Of a stretch of 64,000 bases of DNA, positions 7,950-16,157 are shown one piece after another. The notes below the pieces were generated by a model. That model was not told the DNA's origin. It did no database searches and worked only from the letters and a program-made list of their open reading frames with translations. The position numbers and the translations under genes were made by a program. This DNA comes from Streptomyces sp. MH60 (GTDB taxonomy: Bacteria; Actinomycetota; Actinomycetes; Streptomycetales; Streptomycetaceae): contig NZ_MULI01000031.1 of assembly GCF_002939385.1 (NCBI RefSeq), forward strand, positions 1-64,000, written 5' to 3'. The stretch's first letter is position 1. Each line of letters begins with the position of its first letter.

Positions 7950-8689
7950 CCGACAGCGCTCCCGCACCGCTGCGCCCGATGCCGGACGACTGGCGGCGGG
8001 CCCTGGCCGTGGTGGCCCACCCCGACGACCTCGAGTACGGGTGCTCGGCCGCCGTGGCCTCCTGGGTGGCCGACGGCAGGCAGGTCACGTACGTGCTCGC
8101 CACCCGCGGGGAGGCCGGCATCGACACCCTGGATCCCGGGCGGGCCGGCGCCCTGCGGGAGGCGGAGCAGCGGGCCGCCGCCGCGGCGGTCGGTGTCCGT
8201 GCGGTGGAGTTCCTGGACCACCGGGACGGTGTGATCGAGTACGGCGTCTCCCTGCGCCGCGACATCGCCGCCGCTGTACGGCGTCACCGGCCGGAGCTGG
8301 TGATCACGCTGAACCACCGGGACACGTGGGCCGCCGGGGCCTGGAACACCCCGGACCACGTGGCGGTGGGGCGCGCCGTGCTGGACGCGGCGGCGGACGC
8401 GGGCAACCGCTGGATCTTCCCGGAACTGGCCGGACAGGGGCTGCCGCCCTGGAACGGTGTCCGCTGGGTGGCCGTCGCCAACTCACCGACGCCGTCCCAC
8501 GCCGTGTCCGCCGAGGCGGGCTTCGAACAGGGCGTCCAGTCCCTGCTGCGGCACCGGACCTATCTCGAATCCCTGACCGAGGAGGACCCCGAGACGTACG
8601 CGCGCCGCTTCCTGGGCGAGAGCACCGGCGTCCACCGCGCACGATTCGCCGGCACTCCCGCCGTCGCCTTCGAACTGTTCAGCCGATGA
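7946..8689 (+). CDS. PIG-L family (LmbE-like) deacetylase
   Basis: This 247-residue protein belongs to the zinc-dependent PIG-L/LmbE family, which removes N-acetyl groups from sugars; MshB of mycothiol synthesis is a member. The metal-binding motif is VVAHPDDLEYG near the N terminus (HPDD), and a distal His pair is in NTPDHVAVGRAV. The GTG start at 7946 overlaps the preceding stop as GTGA, so translation is probably coupled to the reductase. The residues between the motifs resemble other Streptomyces PIG-L proteins of unknown substrate. In this operon the job could be deacetylation of a pathway intermediate, but that is inference. Confidence 0.88.
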   Translation: MTDSAPAPLRPMPDDWRRALAVVAHPDDLEYGCSAAVASWVADGRQVTYVLATRGEAGIDTLDPGRAGALREAEQRAAAAAVGVRAVEFLDHRDGVIEYGVSLRRDIAAAVRRHRPELVITLNHRDTWAAGAWNTPDHVAVGRAVLDAAADAGNRWIFPELAGQGLPPWNGVRWVAVANSPTPSHAVSAEAGFEQGVQSLLRHRTYLESLTEEDPETYARRFLGESTGVHRARFAGTPAVAFELFSR

Positions 8690-8777
8690 CCGGGCGCCCG
8701 CGCACCCCGCGCGCCTCTCGTCGGCATTCCCGCCCGCCGCACGCGCCGCACGGGCCCGTGCCGAGGAAGGACCGATC

Positions 8778-9878
8778 ATGACGTACGACTCCCCCGCCGT
8801 CCTGGACGCCGGACCGTCCGACGGCGTCGATCCGGACGAGTTCGTGCGCGCCGCCGTGCGCTGGCACTTCGACCCGGAGACCGGCTCCCGCTACTGGCTG
8901 GACCGGGCCGAACGGCTCGCCTTCGATCCGCGGCGGGACGTCAAGGGCGTGGACGACCTGGCGCTCTTCCCCGACCTGAGCGACGAACTGCGCCAGGTCC
9001 CGGTGGCGGACCTGATTCCTCGGGGCTACGGCGGCGACGCCCGACTGCTCAACGTCTTCGACAGCGGCGGGACGACCGGGGCGCCCAAGCGGGTCGTCCA
9101 GCTCGACGACTGGATGCGGCACAGCACCGCACAGGTCGACAGGCGTCTGCGGGAGCACGGCCTGCCCGTCGGTGCCCAGTGGCTGACCGTGGCGCCGACC
9201 GGTCCGCATCTGGTGGGGGACGTGCTGCAACGGGCGGCGGCCTCGCTCGGCGGCCCGGGACTGAGCATCGACATGGACCCCCGGTGGGTGCGGAAGCTGA
9301 TCGCCACGGGCCGCGGCGACGAGGTCGAGTCCTACACCGACCACCTCGTCGAACAGTGCCGGCGGATCCTGCTGACCCAGGACATCGGGGTACTGGCCGC
9401 CACCACGCCCCTGCTGGAGCGCTTCGCCCGCGAGGACGACCTCCTGGAGCGGATCAACGGTTCGGTTCGGGCCATCGTCTGGGGCGGCACCCACATGGAC
9501 CCCGACACCCGTCACCTGCTGGCCACGGAGGTCTTCCCCGAGGTGCCGCTGATCGGCATGTACGGCAACACCATGATGCTCACCGCGCTGCTCGAACGCC
9601 CCGGTCTGGACGCCTCGCAGCCCTGCGTCTTCGACCCGGTGTCGCCGTACGTGTTCCTGTCGGTCGTCGACCCCGCCACCGGGGAGCGCGTCGGGTTCGG
9701 CGAGCGGGGCCAGGTGATCGTCAGCCACGTCAGCAAGTCGATGCTCATCCCCCACAACGCCGAGCGCGACACGGCCGTGCGCGTCCGGCCCGCGGGCGGT
9801 CAGGCGGGCGACGCCGTGGCGGACGTGGCGCCGGTGCCCACGGTGCGGGGCGAGGCCGTGATCGAGGGCGTGTACTGA
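8778..9878 (+). CDS. Adenylate-forming enzyme, EhpF/LuxE-like
   Basis: This 366-residue protein is an atypical member of the adenylating (ANL/LuxE) group, which activates a carboxylate with ATP. The phosphate-binding loop FDSGGTTGAPKRVVQL is clear near residues 95-110, and VWGGTHMDPDTR and GMYGNTMML follow. It is shorter than standard acyl-CoA ligases, because the C-terminal mobile domain is small or absent. It resembles EhpF of the griseoluteic acid (phenazine) pathway, where this protein activates a carboxylate for reduction by an aldehyde dehydrogenase. The next gene is that type of dehydrogenase and starts within the stop codon. GAGGAAGGA precedes the ATG. No phenazine core genes are in the window, so the substrate is open. 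Confidence 0.78.
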   Translation: MTYDSPAVLDAGPSDGVDPDEFVRAAVRWHFDPETGSRYWLDRAERLAFDPRRDVKGVDDLALFPDLSDELRQVPVADLIPRGYGGDARLLNVFDSGGTTGAPKRVVQLDDWMRHSTAQVDRRLREHGLPVGAQWLTVAPTGPHLVGDVLQRAAASLGGPGLSIDMDPRWVRKLIATGRGDEVESYTDHLVEQCRRILLTQDIGVLAATTPLLERFAREDDLLERINGSVRAIVWGGTHMDPDTRHLLATEVFPEVPLIGMYGNTMMLTALLERPGLDASQPCVFDPVSPYVFLSVVDPATGERVGFGERGQVIVSHVSKSMLIPHNAERDTAVRVRPAGGQAGDAVADVAPVPTVRGEAVIEGVY

Positions 9879-11281
9879 TGGCCGCCGCCGATGTCGCCGC
9901 GCCGGTGTACCTGGACGCCCTGGGCCCCCGCGGCCCGTACCGCACCCGTGTGCCGGACACCGTGACGGATGTGTCCGGTGCCGAGGTGGCGCGGCTGAGC
10001 CTGGTGCCGCCGGTGTACGTCGACCGGACGCTGGCCGCGCTGCGCAAGGCCGGGCCGGTCCCGGCGGCCGGCCTGGACGCGCTGCTGGAGGCGGCCGCCG
10101 AGGAGTTCGCCACCGGCACCGTCGGCGGGCTGGGCGTGCGCGAGTACGAGTACCTGGTCAGCCGCACCTCCGGTACCCCGCTGACCGTGGTGCGCGACGC
10201 GACCCGCGGCACGGCGGGGTTCGTCGCCCGCGCCCGTGCCTCCGCCGAGCAGGGCAGGCCGCGCGGAACGGTCCGGGACCGCCGGGATCCCTCCCCCGGG
10301 TCCGGGCACGCCGTGTGGGCCCGCCGGGGCGAGGTGTTCGCGGTCAACGCCTCCGGCAATCATCCGGGGGTCCACCGGCTGTGGCTGGAGGCGCTGGCCC
10401 TCGGCTACCGCGTGGCCGTACGGCCGTCGCGGCGCGAGCCGTTCACCCCGCACCGCCTGGTCGGCGCGCTGCACCGGGCGGGCGTCGGCCGGGACCGGCT
10501 GGCGCTGCTGCCCACGGACCACCGGACCGCGCAGACGCTGATCCGCGGCGCCGACCGCGCGGTGGTGTACGGCGGTGACGAGGTCGTCGCCCGCTACGCC
10601 CATGACGCCCGCGTGCTGCCCCAGGGGCCCGGCCGGACGAAGATCCTCATCACGGCGGACACGGACTGGCGGGAGCACCTGGACACCATCGTCGCCTCCG
10701 TCGCCGACGAGGCCGGCACCGCGTGCGTCAACACCACCGCCGTCCTCGTCGAGGGCGACCCGGCACCGCTCGCCGAGGCCCTCGCGGCGCGCCTGTCCCC
10801 ACTGCCCGGTCTGCCGCCGCAGGACGCCCGGGCGGTTCTCCCGGTGTACCCGCTGGACCGGGCCCTGGCCCTCGACTCCTACCTGAGGTCGGTGGCGGCG
10901 GGGACCCGCGCCTGGCTCGGCGGTGACGGCGTCGTCGACGACCTCGGGGACGGAAGTGCCGTCCTGCGGCCGGCCGTCCATCAGGTCGCCGACGCCGGTG
11001 CCCCGCAGGTGCGGACCGAACTCCCCTTCCCCTGTGTGTGGGTGGCGCCCTGGAGCCGCTCGGACGGAATCGCCCCGCTGCGCGGGACACTCGTGCTCTC
11101 CGTCCTCTCCCGCGATCGTGCGCTGCTCGACGCGCTGGTGGCGGAACCCTCCATCGCCAACGTGTACGCCGGTGACCACCCGACGTACTGGATGGCTCCG
11201 GGAGTGCCCCACGACGGCTACCTGTCGGACTTCCTGATGCGCGGCAAGGCCGTGGTCGGGCTCGGGTTCGAAGTCGGGTGA
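9878..11281 (+). CDS. Aldehyde dehydrogenase-fold acyl reductase, EhpG/LuxC-like
   Basis: This 467-residue protein looks like the acyl-reductase branch of the aldehyde dehydrogenase superfamily, which reduces an activated carboxylate to an aldehyde with NAD(P)H. Support comes from the cofactor-side segment EVFAVNASGNHPGVH, the GGDEVVARY strand, and the likely catalytic Cys in GTACVNTTAVLV near residue 285. The ATG overlaps the preceding stop (TGATG), which argues for a tight functional pair with the adenylating enzyme, as in the EhpF/EhpG and LuxE/LuxC pairs. The canonical aldehyde dehydrogenase Glu is not obvious, which fits a reductase more than a dehydrogenase. It is the last gene of its run and converges on 11288. 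Confidence 0.78.
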   Translation: MAAADVAAPVYLDALGPRGPYRTRVPDTVTDVSGAEVARLSLVPPVYVDRTLAALRKAGPVPAAGLDALLEAAAEEFATGTVGGLGVREYEYLVSRTSGTPLTVVRDATRGTAGFVARARASAEQGRPRGTVRDRRDPSPGSGHAVWARRGEVFAVNASGNHPGVHRLWLEALALGYRVAVRPSRREPFTPHRLVGALHRAGVGRDRLALLPTDHRTAQTLIRGADRAVVYGGDEVVARYAHDARVLPQGPGRTKILITADTDWREHLDTIVASVADEAGTACVNTTAVLVEGDPAPLAEALAARLSPLPGLPPQDARAVLPVYPLDRALALDSYLRSVAAGTRAWLGGDGVVDDLGDGSAVLRPAVHQVADAGAPQVRTELPFPCVWVAPWSRSDGIAPLRGTLVLSVLSRDRALLDALVAEPSIANVYAGDHPTYWMAPGVPHDGYLSDFLMRGKAVVGLGFEVG

Positions 11282-11287
11282 CAACGG

Positions 11288-11908
11288 TCAGTGGGGCAGC
11301 AGCAGCATCACGGCCGTCCCCAGCGACATCGCGCCGTCGCGCACGTACCCGTACGGGTCCGTCGCGGCGGCGCGGTGCGCGGGGCCCGTGGCGGTCCGTA
11401 GTGCGGGCATGGGGCGCGTCAACGACCGCAGGGCGCAACCGAGGAGATACACCGTCAGTCCGACGGTGACCAGGGTCGCCGTCGTCGAGGCGCCCGCGGC
11501 ATGGCCATGGGCCGCGGTGTGGTGCGCGGCCGGGACGCTCGCGGCGGCCACCGTTTCGGAGGCGGCGGCGCCGGGCGGGGTCCGCGACATCCAGGCCATC
11601 GCCGCCATCCCGACGGCGGGCGTCAGCCGGTCGGCGAACACCGCCGCCGTACGGGCGGTCAGCAGGAACCACAGCGTGGCGGCGGTGAAGAACACCGTCG
11701 CGGCCCGGCCGGGCAGGGGCGGGCCGAGACTCCAGGGCATCGACGCCATGGCCGCCGCCATGGTGAAGTGCAGGAGGAGATCCAGACGGTCACGGCGGAC
11801 CGCACCCGGTGACCGGACACCGTGCCACAGCACGTGCAGGGCCACTGCGGCGAACAACAGCGTCAGCATGCCGTGCACGGCATCGAGAGCCGGCGTCCTG
11901 TCCGACAC
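11288..11908 (-). CDS. DUF5134-type integral membrane protein
   Basis: This 206-residue protein has about five hydrophobic helices: MLTLLFAAVALHVLWHG, LLLHFTMAAAMASMPW, TVFFTAATLWFLLTA, TLVTVGLTVYLLGCAL and a C-terminal AMSLGTAVMLLLPH. A His-rich loop (AAHHTAAHGHAAG) joins helices 3 and 4. It resembles the DUF5134 family, whose function is unknown. The GTG at 11908 follows AGAAGGGG at good spacing. Its promoter is of the regional type and lies about 40 bases upstream. It is divergent from the first sigma factor gene. The conserved His residues in or near the membrane could bind a metal or heme, but that is speculation. Confidence 0.72.
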   Translation of the reverse strand: MSDRTPALDAVHGMLTLLFAAVALHVLWHGVRSPGAVRRDRLDLLLHFTMAAAMASMPWSLGPPLPGRAATVFFTAATLWFLLTARTAAVFADRLTPAVGMAAMAWMSRTPPGAAASETVAAASVPAAHHTAAHGHAAGASTTATLVTVGLTVYLLGCALRSLTRPMPALRTATGPAHRAAATDPYGYVRDGAMSLGTAVMLLLPH

Positions 11909-11945
11909 GGTGTGCCCCTTCTGGTCCCTGGCGGTTCGCTGTCCT

Positions 11946-11972
11946 GACCGGGTGCGCGATCGATCCGTGACA
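11946..11972 (-). promoter_or_regulatory. ECF41-like promoter of the DUF5134 gene
   Basis: Minus strand: TGTCACG (11972-11966), 16 bases, GGTC (11949-11946). The GTG start is about 38 bases downstream. Confidence 0.7.
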
Positions 11973-12163
11973 GGGCACGGCCCCGGGCGGGCGAGACGGC
12001 CGGACACAAGGGTCTGCCGACGACGGTGCGGGGCCGAGGGAGACCCGTTGCCACGGTGTGCCACCCGTGGGATCCGGGTGCAGGCGTGCGCCCGCCCCTC
12101 CGCCGACGCGCCCGTCCGTGCCCGCTTGTAGCATGGGGTGCACGAGGCCAGAAGGGATGTTCC

Positions 12164-13060
12164 ATGCACGCTGGCGCCCCACCCGGCACCCTTGACCAGG
12201 CGACGAAGGACTTCCTCTCGGCGCGCCCGCAGCTCTTCGGTATCGCGTACCGGGTCCTGGGCAGTGCGGCGGAGGCCGAGGACGTCGTGCAGGAGGCCTG
12301 GCTGCGGTGGCAGAGCACCGACCGTTCGAAGGTGCACGAACCGACTGCCTTCCTGACCACGGTCGCCACCAGGCTGGCGATCAACGTGGCCCAGTCCGCG
12401 CGGGTGCGCCGGGAGTCCTACGTCGGCCCCTGGCTTCCCGAGCCCGTCGACACCACGCAGGATCCGCACCTGGGCGCGGAGCGGGCGGAGGCCCTGGAGA
12501 TGGCGGTCCTGCTGCTCCTGGAGAAGCTGAACCCCGTGGAGCGCGCCGCCTACGTGCTCCGGGAGGCGTTCGACTACCCCTACGGACGGATCGCCGAGAT
12601 CCTGGAGACCAGCGAGGCCAACACCCGCCAGCTGGTGAGCCGGGGCCGCAAGCACCTGGCCGCCGAACGCAAGGAGGCCGTTACCCCGACAGCCCATCGG
12701 CGGCTGCTGGAGGTCTTCCTCTCCGCGGCGCGGACGGGCGACCTGTCGGTCCTGGAGGACGTGCTCACCGCCGACGTCGTCAGCTACACGGACGGCAACG
12801 GGATGCGCGGCGCGTCGAGGATCCCGGTCATCGGGCTGCCCCACGTCTCGCACTACCTCGTGGCCTTCGCTCCGCGCTTCTGGCCGCAGTCGCAGGTCCG
12901 GTGGGTCGAGGCGAACGGGCGGCCGGCCGTCCTGGTCCTCTCCGGCGAGGAGGCCGTCGCCCTGCTGACCGCCGACATCTCGGCGGACGGCATCGACCGG
13001 CTCATGTGGGTGATGAACCCGGCCAAACTGGCGCCCTACGTGGCCTCCCTGCGCGACTGA
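12164..13060 (+). CDS. sigJ: ECF41-type RNA polymerase sigma factor (SigJ-like), copy 1
   Basis: This 298-residue sigma factor has region 2 (RPQLFGIAYRVLGSAAEAED, with VVQEAWLRW), then the linker motif WLPEP near residue 90. Region 4 follows (VERAAYVLREAFDYPYGRIA), then a SnoaL-like C-terminal domain that acts as a built-in regulator in this group. In the C-terminal domain the usual DGGGK is DGNGM (near residue 210) and NPDKL is NPAKL (near 285). The ATG at 12164 follows AGAAGGGA. No regional-type promoter is visible directly upstream; a weak TAGCAT box is at 12129-12134. Given 15 matching promoters around it, this is a leading candidate for the sigma factor that reads them. The symbol is by family resemblance. 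Confidence 0.9.
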   Translation: MHAGAPPGTLDQATKDFLSARPQLFGIAYRVLGSAAEAEDVVQEAWLRWQSTDRSKVHEPTAFLTTVATRLAINVAQSARVRRESYVGPWLPEPVDTTQDPHLGAERAEALEMAVLLLLEKLNPVERAAYVLREAFDYPYGRIAEILETSEANTRQLVSRGRKHLAAERKEAVTPTAHRRLLEVFLSAARTGDLSVLEDVLTADVVSYTDGNGMRGASRIPVIGLPHVSHYLVAFAPRFWPQSQVRWVEANGRPAVLVLSGEEAVALLTADISADGIDRLMWVMNPAKLAPYVASLRD

Positions 13061-13097
13061 CCTGCGGTCGGGGGTCCTCGGCCGCCGACGGGGCAGG

Positions 13098-13124
13098 CGT
13101 CACAACAACGGTCGCTCGTCGGTC
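13098..13124 (+). promoter_or_regulatory. ECF41-like promoter of the OsmC gene
   Basis: Plus strand: CGTCACA (13098-13104), 16 bases, GGTC (13121-13124). One base of the -35 differs. The start codon is about 58 bases downstream. Confidence 0.65.
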
Positions 13125-13182
13125 ATCCAGTAGTCCCGACGCCTGCCGGGAGCGCGTACCACGACGACACCGGAGCCATGCC

Positions 13183-13680
13183 GTGACCGAGCGGATCAAG
13201 CTGCCCACCCTGTCGACCGAGAAGGATTTCGACGGGGAGGAGTTCTCGCCCATCTACACCACCACGGTGACCGTCCACGGTGGTGCGGCCTCGCACGGGC
13301 GGGCCTCCGGCCACGCACGCTCGGCCGACGGGGCCTTGGACCTCGACCTGCGGGTGCCGGCCGAGCTGGGCGGTGACGGCCGGGGAACCAACCCCGAACA
13401 GCTCTTCGCGGCCGGTTTCGCCGCCTGCTTCCACGGCGCGCTCAGCCTGCTGGCCCGGCAGGAGGCGCTGGACCCCGCGGCGATCTCCGTCGCGGCGACC
13501 GTCGCCTTCGGCCGGGCCCCGGAGGACGGCGGCTACCTGCTGCGCGTCGATCTGGTGGTGCGGTGGCCCGGTGTCGATCCCGCGACGGCCGACGAGCTGA
13601 TCGGGAAGGCCGACGCGTTGTGCCCCTACGCGCGCATGGCGTGGAGAGGAACGCCCACCACCATCACACTCGCCCCCTGA
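13183..13680 (+). CDS. OsmC/Ohr family peroxiredoxin
   Basis: This 165-residue protein belongs to the OsmC/Ohr family of thiol peroxidases that reduce organic hydroperoxides with two Cys residues. Both are present: Cys82 in GFAACFHGAL and Cys147 in ADALCPYARM. The GTG at 13183 is in frame and preceded by GGAG; an ATG five bases earlier is out of frame. The N terminus (VTERIKLPTLSTEKDFDGEE) is longer than in the shortest Ohr proteins. It lies directly after the first sigma factor, under its own element of the same type. That fits an oxidative-stress output of the regulon. Ohr or OsmC subtype cannot be fixed by eye. Confidence 0.88.
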   Translation: MTERIKLPTLSTEKDFDGEEFSPIYTTTVTVHGGAASHGRASGHARSADGALDLDLRVPAELGGDGRGTNPEQLFAAGFAACFHGALSLLARQEALDPAAISVAATVAFGRAPEDGGYLLRVDLVVRWPGVDPATADELIGKADALCPYARMAWRGTPTTITLAP

Positions 13681-13707
13681 CCGGGCACGTTCGGTGGCGA
13701 CGGCCGG

Positions 13708-14097
13708 TCAGGAGGGGAACCACAGATCCGCGTCGGCCGCTTCCTCCTTGCGGACGGTGAAGAAGGAGATCTCCTTCTTGTGCGGCCCGCTCTGCGGGGG
13801 CAGTGCCTCGACCACCGGATGATCGCCGACCGCGTCACACCGTGCCCGCGGCGGTGAGGCCGCCTCGTCGAAGTACTCCGCGTTGACGGCCAGGTAGTGC
13901 GCCCAGTGCCGCGGCAGATCGTCCTCGTGGAAGATCGCCTCCACGGGGCAGACGGGTTCGCACGCATGGCAGTCGACGCACTCCGCCGGGTTGATGTAGA
14001 GCGTGCGCGCGCCCTCGTAGATGCAGTCCACGGGGCATTCGGTGACACACGCCCGGTCCTTGATGTCGACGCAGGGCTGTGCGATGACGTACGTCAT
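13708..14097 (-). CDS. 7Fe (FdxA-type) ferredoxin with C-terminal extension
   Basis: This 129-residue protein carries two iron-sulfur motifs: C9, C17, C21 and C25, then C40, C43, C46 and C50. The first set is spaced as in [3Fe-4S]/[4Fe-4S] seven-iron ferredoxins of actinobacteria. The opening MTYVIAQPCVDIKDRACVTE is typical of FdxA. The usual FdxA is about 105-110 residues. Here about 20 extra residues follow, with the unusual ending KKEISFFTVRKEEAADAD. It is divergent from the flavoprotein gene at 14272. The two genes have back-to-back promoters of the regional type, so they are probably made together. It could feed electrons to the flavoprotein or the cytochrome b. Confidence 0.9.
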   Translation of the reverse strand: MTYVIAQPCVDIKDRACVTECPVDCIYEGARTLYINPAECVDCHACEPVCPVEAIFHEDDLPRHWAHYLAVNAEYFDEAASPPRARCDAVGDHPVVEALPPQSGPHKKEISFFTVRKEEAADADLWFPS

Positions 14098-14167
14098 CCG
14101 TCTTCTCCACTTCGGCCGTCGGACATCTCCCGGCGCCTTGTCGCACGGTCGCCGGGTTCGTCCAGAT

Positions 14168-14194
14168 GACCGGGGACCCCGGCACGTTGTGACA
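14168..14194 (-). promoter_or_regulatory. ECF41-like promoter of the ferredoxin gene
   Basis: Minus strand: TGTCACA (14194-14188), 16 bases, GGTC (14171-14168), exact consensus. Its -35 box is 15 bp from the -35 of the opposite promoter at 14210. Confidence 0.75.
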
Positions 14195-14209
14195 CGCGTG
14201 CGCCGCCGA

Positions 14210-14236
14210 TGTCACAGACCGCCGCCCGACGTGGTC
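14210..14236 (+). promoter_or_regulatory. ECF41-like promoter of the flavoprotein gene
   Basis: Plus strand: TGTCACA (14210-14216), 16 bases, GGTC (14233-14236), exact consensus. The GTG start is about 36 bases downstream. Confidence 0.75.
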
Positions 14237-14271
14237 CTAGTCAGTGACCACCCAGAGCGACGGGAGCAAGC

Positions 14272-16002
14272 GTGCCTCTCACCGAACAACGTCTTTCCAC
14301 CACGGTGCTGGTGATCGGTACCGGCGGGTCCGGCCTGCGGGCGGCGATCGAACTGGCCGAGGCCGGCGTCGACGTCATCGCCGTCGGCAAACGTCCCAAG
14401 GAGGACACCCACACGTCCCTGGCGGCCGGCGGCATCAACGCGGCCCTGGCCACGATGGACCCCGAGGACTCCTGGCAGCAGCACGCCGCGGACACTCTCA
14501 AGGAGAGCTATCTGCTCGGCGACCCCCGTACGGCGGAGATCGTCACCCAGGGCGCGGCCCTGGGCATCGACGACCTGGAGCGGTACGGCATGGCCTTCGC
14601 CCGCGAGGGGGACGGCCGCATCTCGCAGCGCTTCTTCGGCGCCCACACATTCCGCCGTACCGCCTTCGCGGGCGACTACACCGGCCTGGAGATCCAGCGC
14701 ACCCTGATCCGGCGCGCGGTCCAGTTGGACATCCCGGTACTCGACAGCGTCTACATCACGCGTCTGCTGGTCCACGACGGTGCCGTCTTCGGGGCCTACG
14801 GCTTCGACCTGACCAACGGCACCCGCCACCTGGTCCACGCGGATGCCGTGATCCTCGCGGCCGGCGGGCACACGCGCATCTGGCGCCGCACCTCGTCGCG
14901 CCGGGACGAGAACACCGGCGACTCCTTCCGCCTGGCCGTCGAAGCCGGGGCCCGCCTGCGCGACCCCGAGCTGGTGCAGTTCCACCCGTCCGGCATCATC
15001 GAACCGGAGAACGCCGCGGGCACCCTGGTCAGCGAGGCCGCCCGCGGTGAGGGCGGCATCCTGCGCAACGCCCTCGGCGAGCGGTACATGAACCGCTACG
15101 ACCCCGAGCGCATGGAACTGTCCACGCGCGACCGCGTCGCCCTCGCCTCGTACACCGAGATCAAGGAAGGCCGGGGCACCGCGAACGGCGGGGTCTGGCT
15201 CGACGTCTCCCATCTGCCCCGCCAGACGATCATGAACCGGCTGCCCCGGGTCTACCAGACGCTCCTCGACCTGCAGATGCTCGACATCACCCGTGAACCA
15301 ATCGAGGTGGCTCCGACGGCCCACTACTCGATGGGCGGCGTCTGGGTCCGTCCCGAGGACCACAGCACCGACGTCCGCGGTCTGTACGCCATCGGCGAGG
15401 CGGCCAGCGGTCTGCACGGCGCCAACCGCCTCGGCGGCAACAGCCTGATCGAACTCCTCGTCTACGGCCGTATCACCGGCCAGGCCGCGGCGGCCTACTC
15501 GGAATCCCTCACCGCGCAGCCCCGGTCCGCGACCGCGGTGGCCGAGGCGCGCGCCGAGGTCGACGAGCTGCTCGCCGCGGACGGGCCCGAGAACGTCCGG
15601 GCGCTCCAGCGCGCGGTCCGCAACACCATGACCGAGCACGCCGGTGTCGTCCGGGACGAACAGGGTCTGCGCACCGGTCTGGCGGAGCTGGACGCCATCG
15701 AGAAACGCATGCAGAACGTCGGCGTCCATCCCGACATCGCCGGTTTCCAGGACCTCGCCCACGCCTTCGACCTCAAGTCGGCCGCCCTGGCGGCCCGCGC
15801 CACCCTCGAAGCGGCACTGGAACGCCGGGAGACCCGTGGTTGTCACAACCGCAGCGACTTCCCCGACATGGACCCCGCCTTCCGCGTCAACCTGGTCTGG
15901 TCTCCGACGACCGGAATCACCCACGAGCACATTTCCGACGTCCCGGATGAGATCGCTTCCCTCATGGCGGACGTGTCCACCGAGGGAAAGCTCGTCGAGT
16001 AA
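14272..16002 (+). CDS. Fumarate reductase/succinate dehydrogenase-type flavoprotein
   Basis: This 576-residue protein matches the catalytic FAD subunit of fumarate reductase, succinate dehydrogenase and L-aspartate oxidase. The FAD motif is VLVIGTGGSGLRAAIELAEAG shortened at residues 11-31, and AAGGINAAL follows. The substrate region has QFHPSG, EAARGEGGILRN and ELSTRDRVALA (the active-site Arg is in TRD). The C-terminal FAD contacts are GEAASGLHGANRLGGNSL. No iron-sulfur or membrane subunit gene is adjacent, so it is an orphan. The GTG at 14272 follows GGGAG. The divergent ferredoxin could be the electron donor or acceptor. A soluble fumarate reductase or L-aspartate oxidase role are both possible. 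Confidence 0.88.
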   Translation: MPLTEQRLSTTVLVIGTGGSGLRAAIELAEAGVDVIAVGKRPKEDTHTSLAAGGINAALATMDPEDSWQQHAADTLKESYLLGDPRTAEIVTQGAALGIDDLERYGMAFAREGDGRISQRFFGAHTFRRTAFAGDYTGLEIQRTLIRRAVQLDIPVLDSVYITRLLVHDGAVFGAYGFDLTNGTRHLVHADAVILAAGGHTRIWRRTSSRRDENTGDSFRLAVEAGARLRDPELVQFHPSGIIEPENAAGTLVSEAARGEGGILRNALGERYMNRYDPERMELSTRDRVALASYTEIKEGRGTANGGVWLDVSHLPRQTIMNRLPRVYQTLLDLQMLDITREPIEVAPTAHYSMGGVWVRPEDHSTDVRGLYAIGEAASGLHGANRLGGNSLIELLVYGRITGQAAAAYSESLTAQPRSATAVAEARAEVDELLAADGPENVRALQRAVRNTMTEHAGVVRDEQGLRTGLAELDAIEKRMQNVGVHPDIAGFQDLAHAFDLKSAALAARATLEAALERRETRGCHNRSDFPDMDPAFRVNLVWSPTTGITHEHISDVPDEIASLMADVSTEGKLVE

Positions 16003-16086
16003 CAGGCTTCCGACCACCGGAAAAGCCATAACGCCTGAACTTCAGAAGCGCCAGAAACGCCAGAACACCGAAGAGGCAGTTCACCT

Positions 16087-16113
16087 TGTCACAGAGCAAG
16101 TGGGCATTCGGTC
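16087..16113 (+). promoter_or_regulatory. ECF41-like promoter of the epimerase-like gene
   Basis: Plus strand: TGTCACA (16087-16093), 16 bases, GGTC (16110-16113), exact consensus. It lies 45 bases before the ATG at 16158. Epimerase/oxidoreductase genes of this kind are the classic neighbours of ECF41 factors. Confidence 0.8.
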
Positions 16114-16157
16114 TTGTCTGGTGCAGGCGACAACGCACATCCCGAAAGGACATTCCC

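Noticed and set aside
15841..15866. TGTCACA inside the flavoprotein gene
   Set aside because: It is within coding sequence and CGAC follows at spacing 16; probably chance. The same applies to the box at 25616 inside paralog B.
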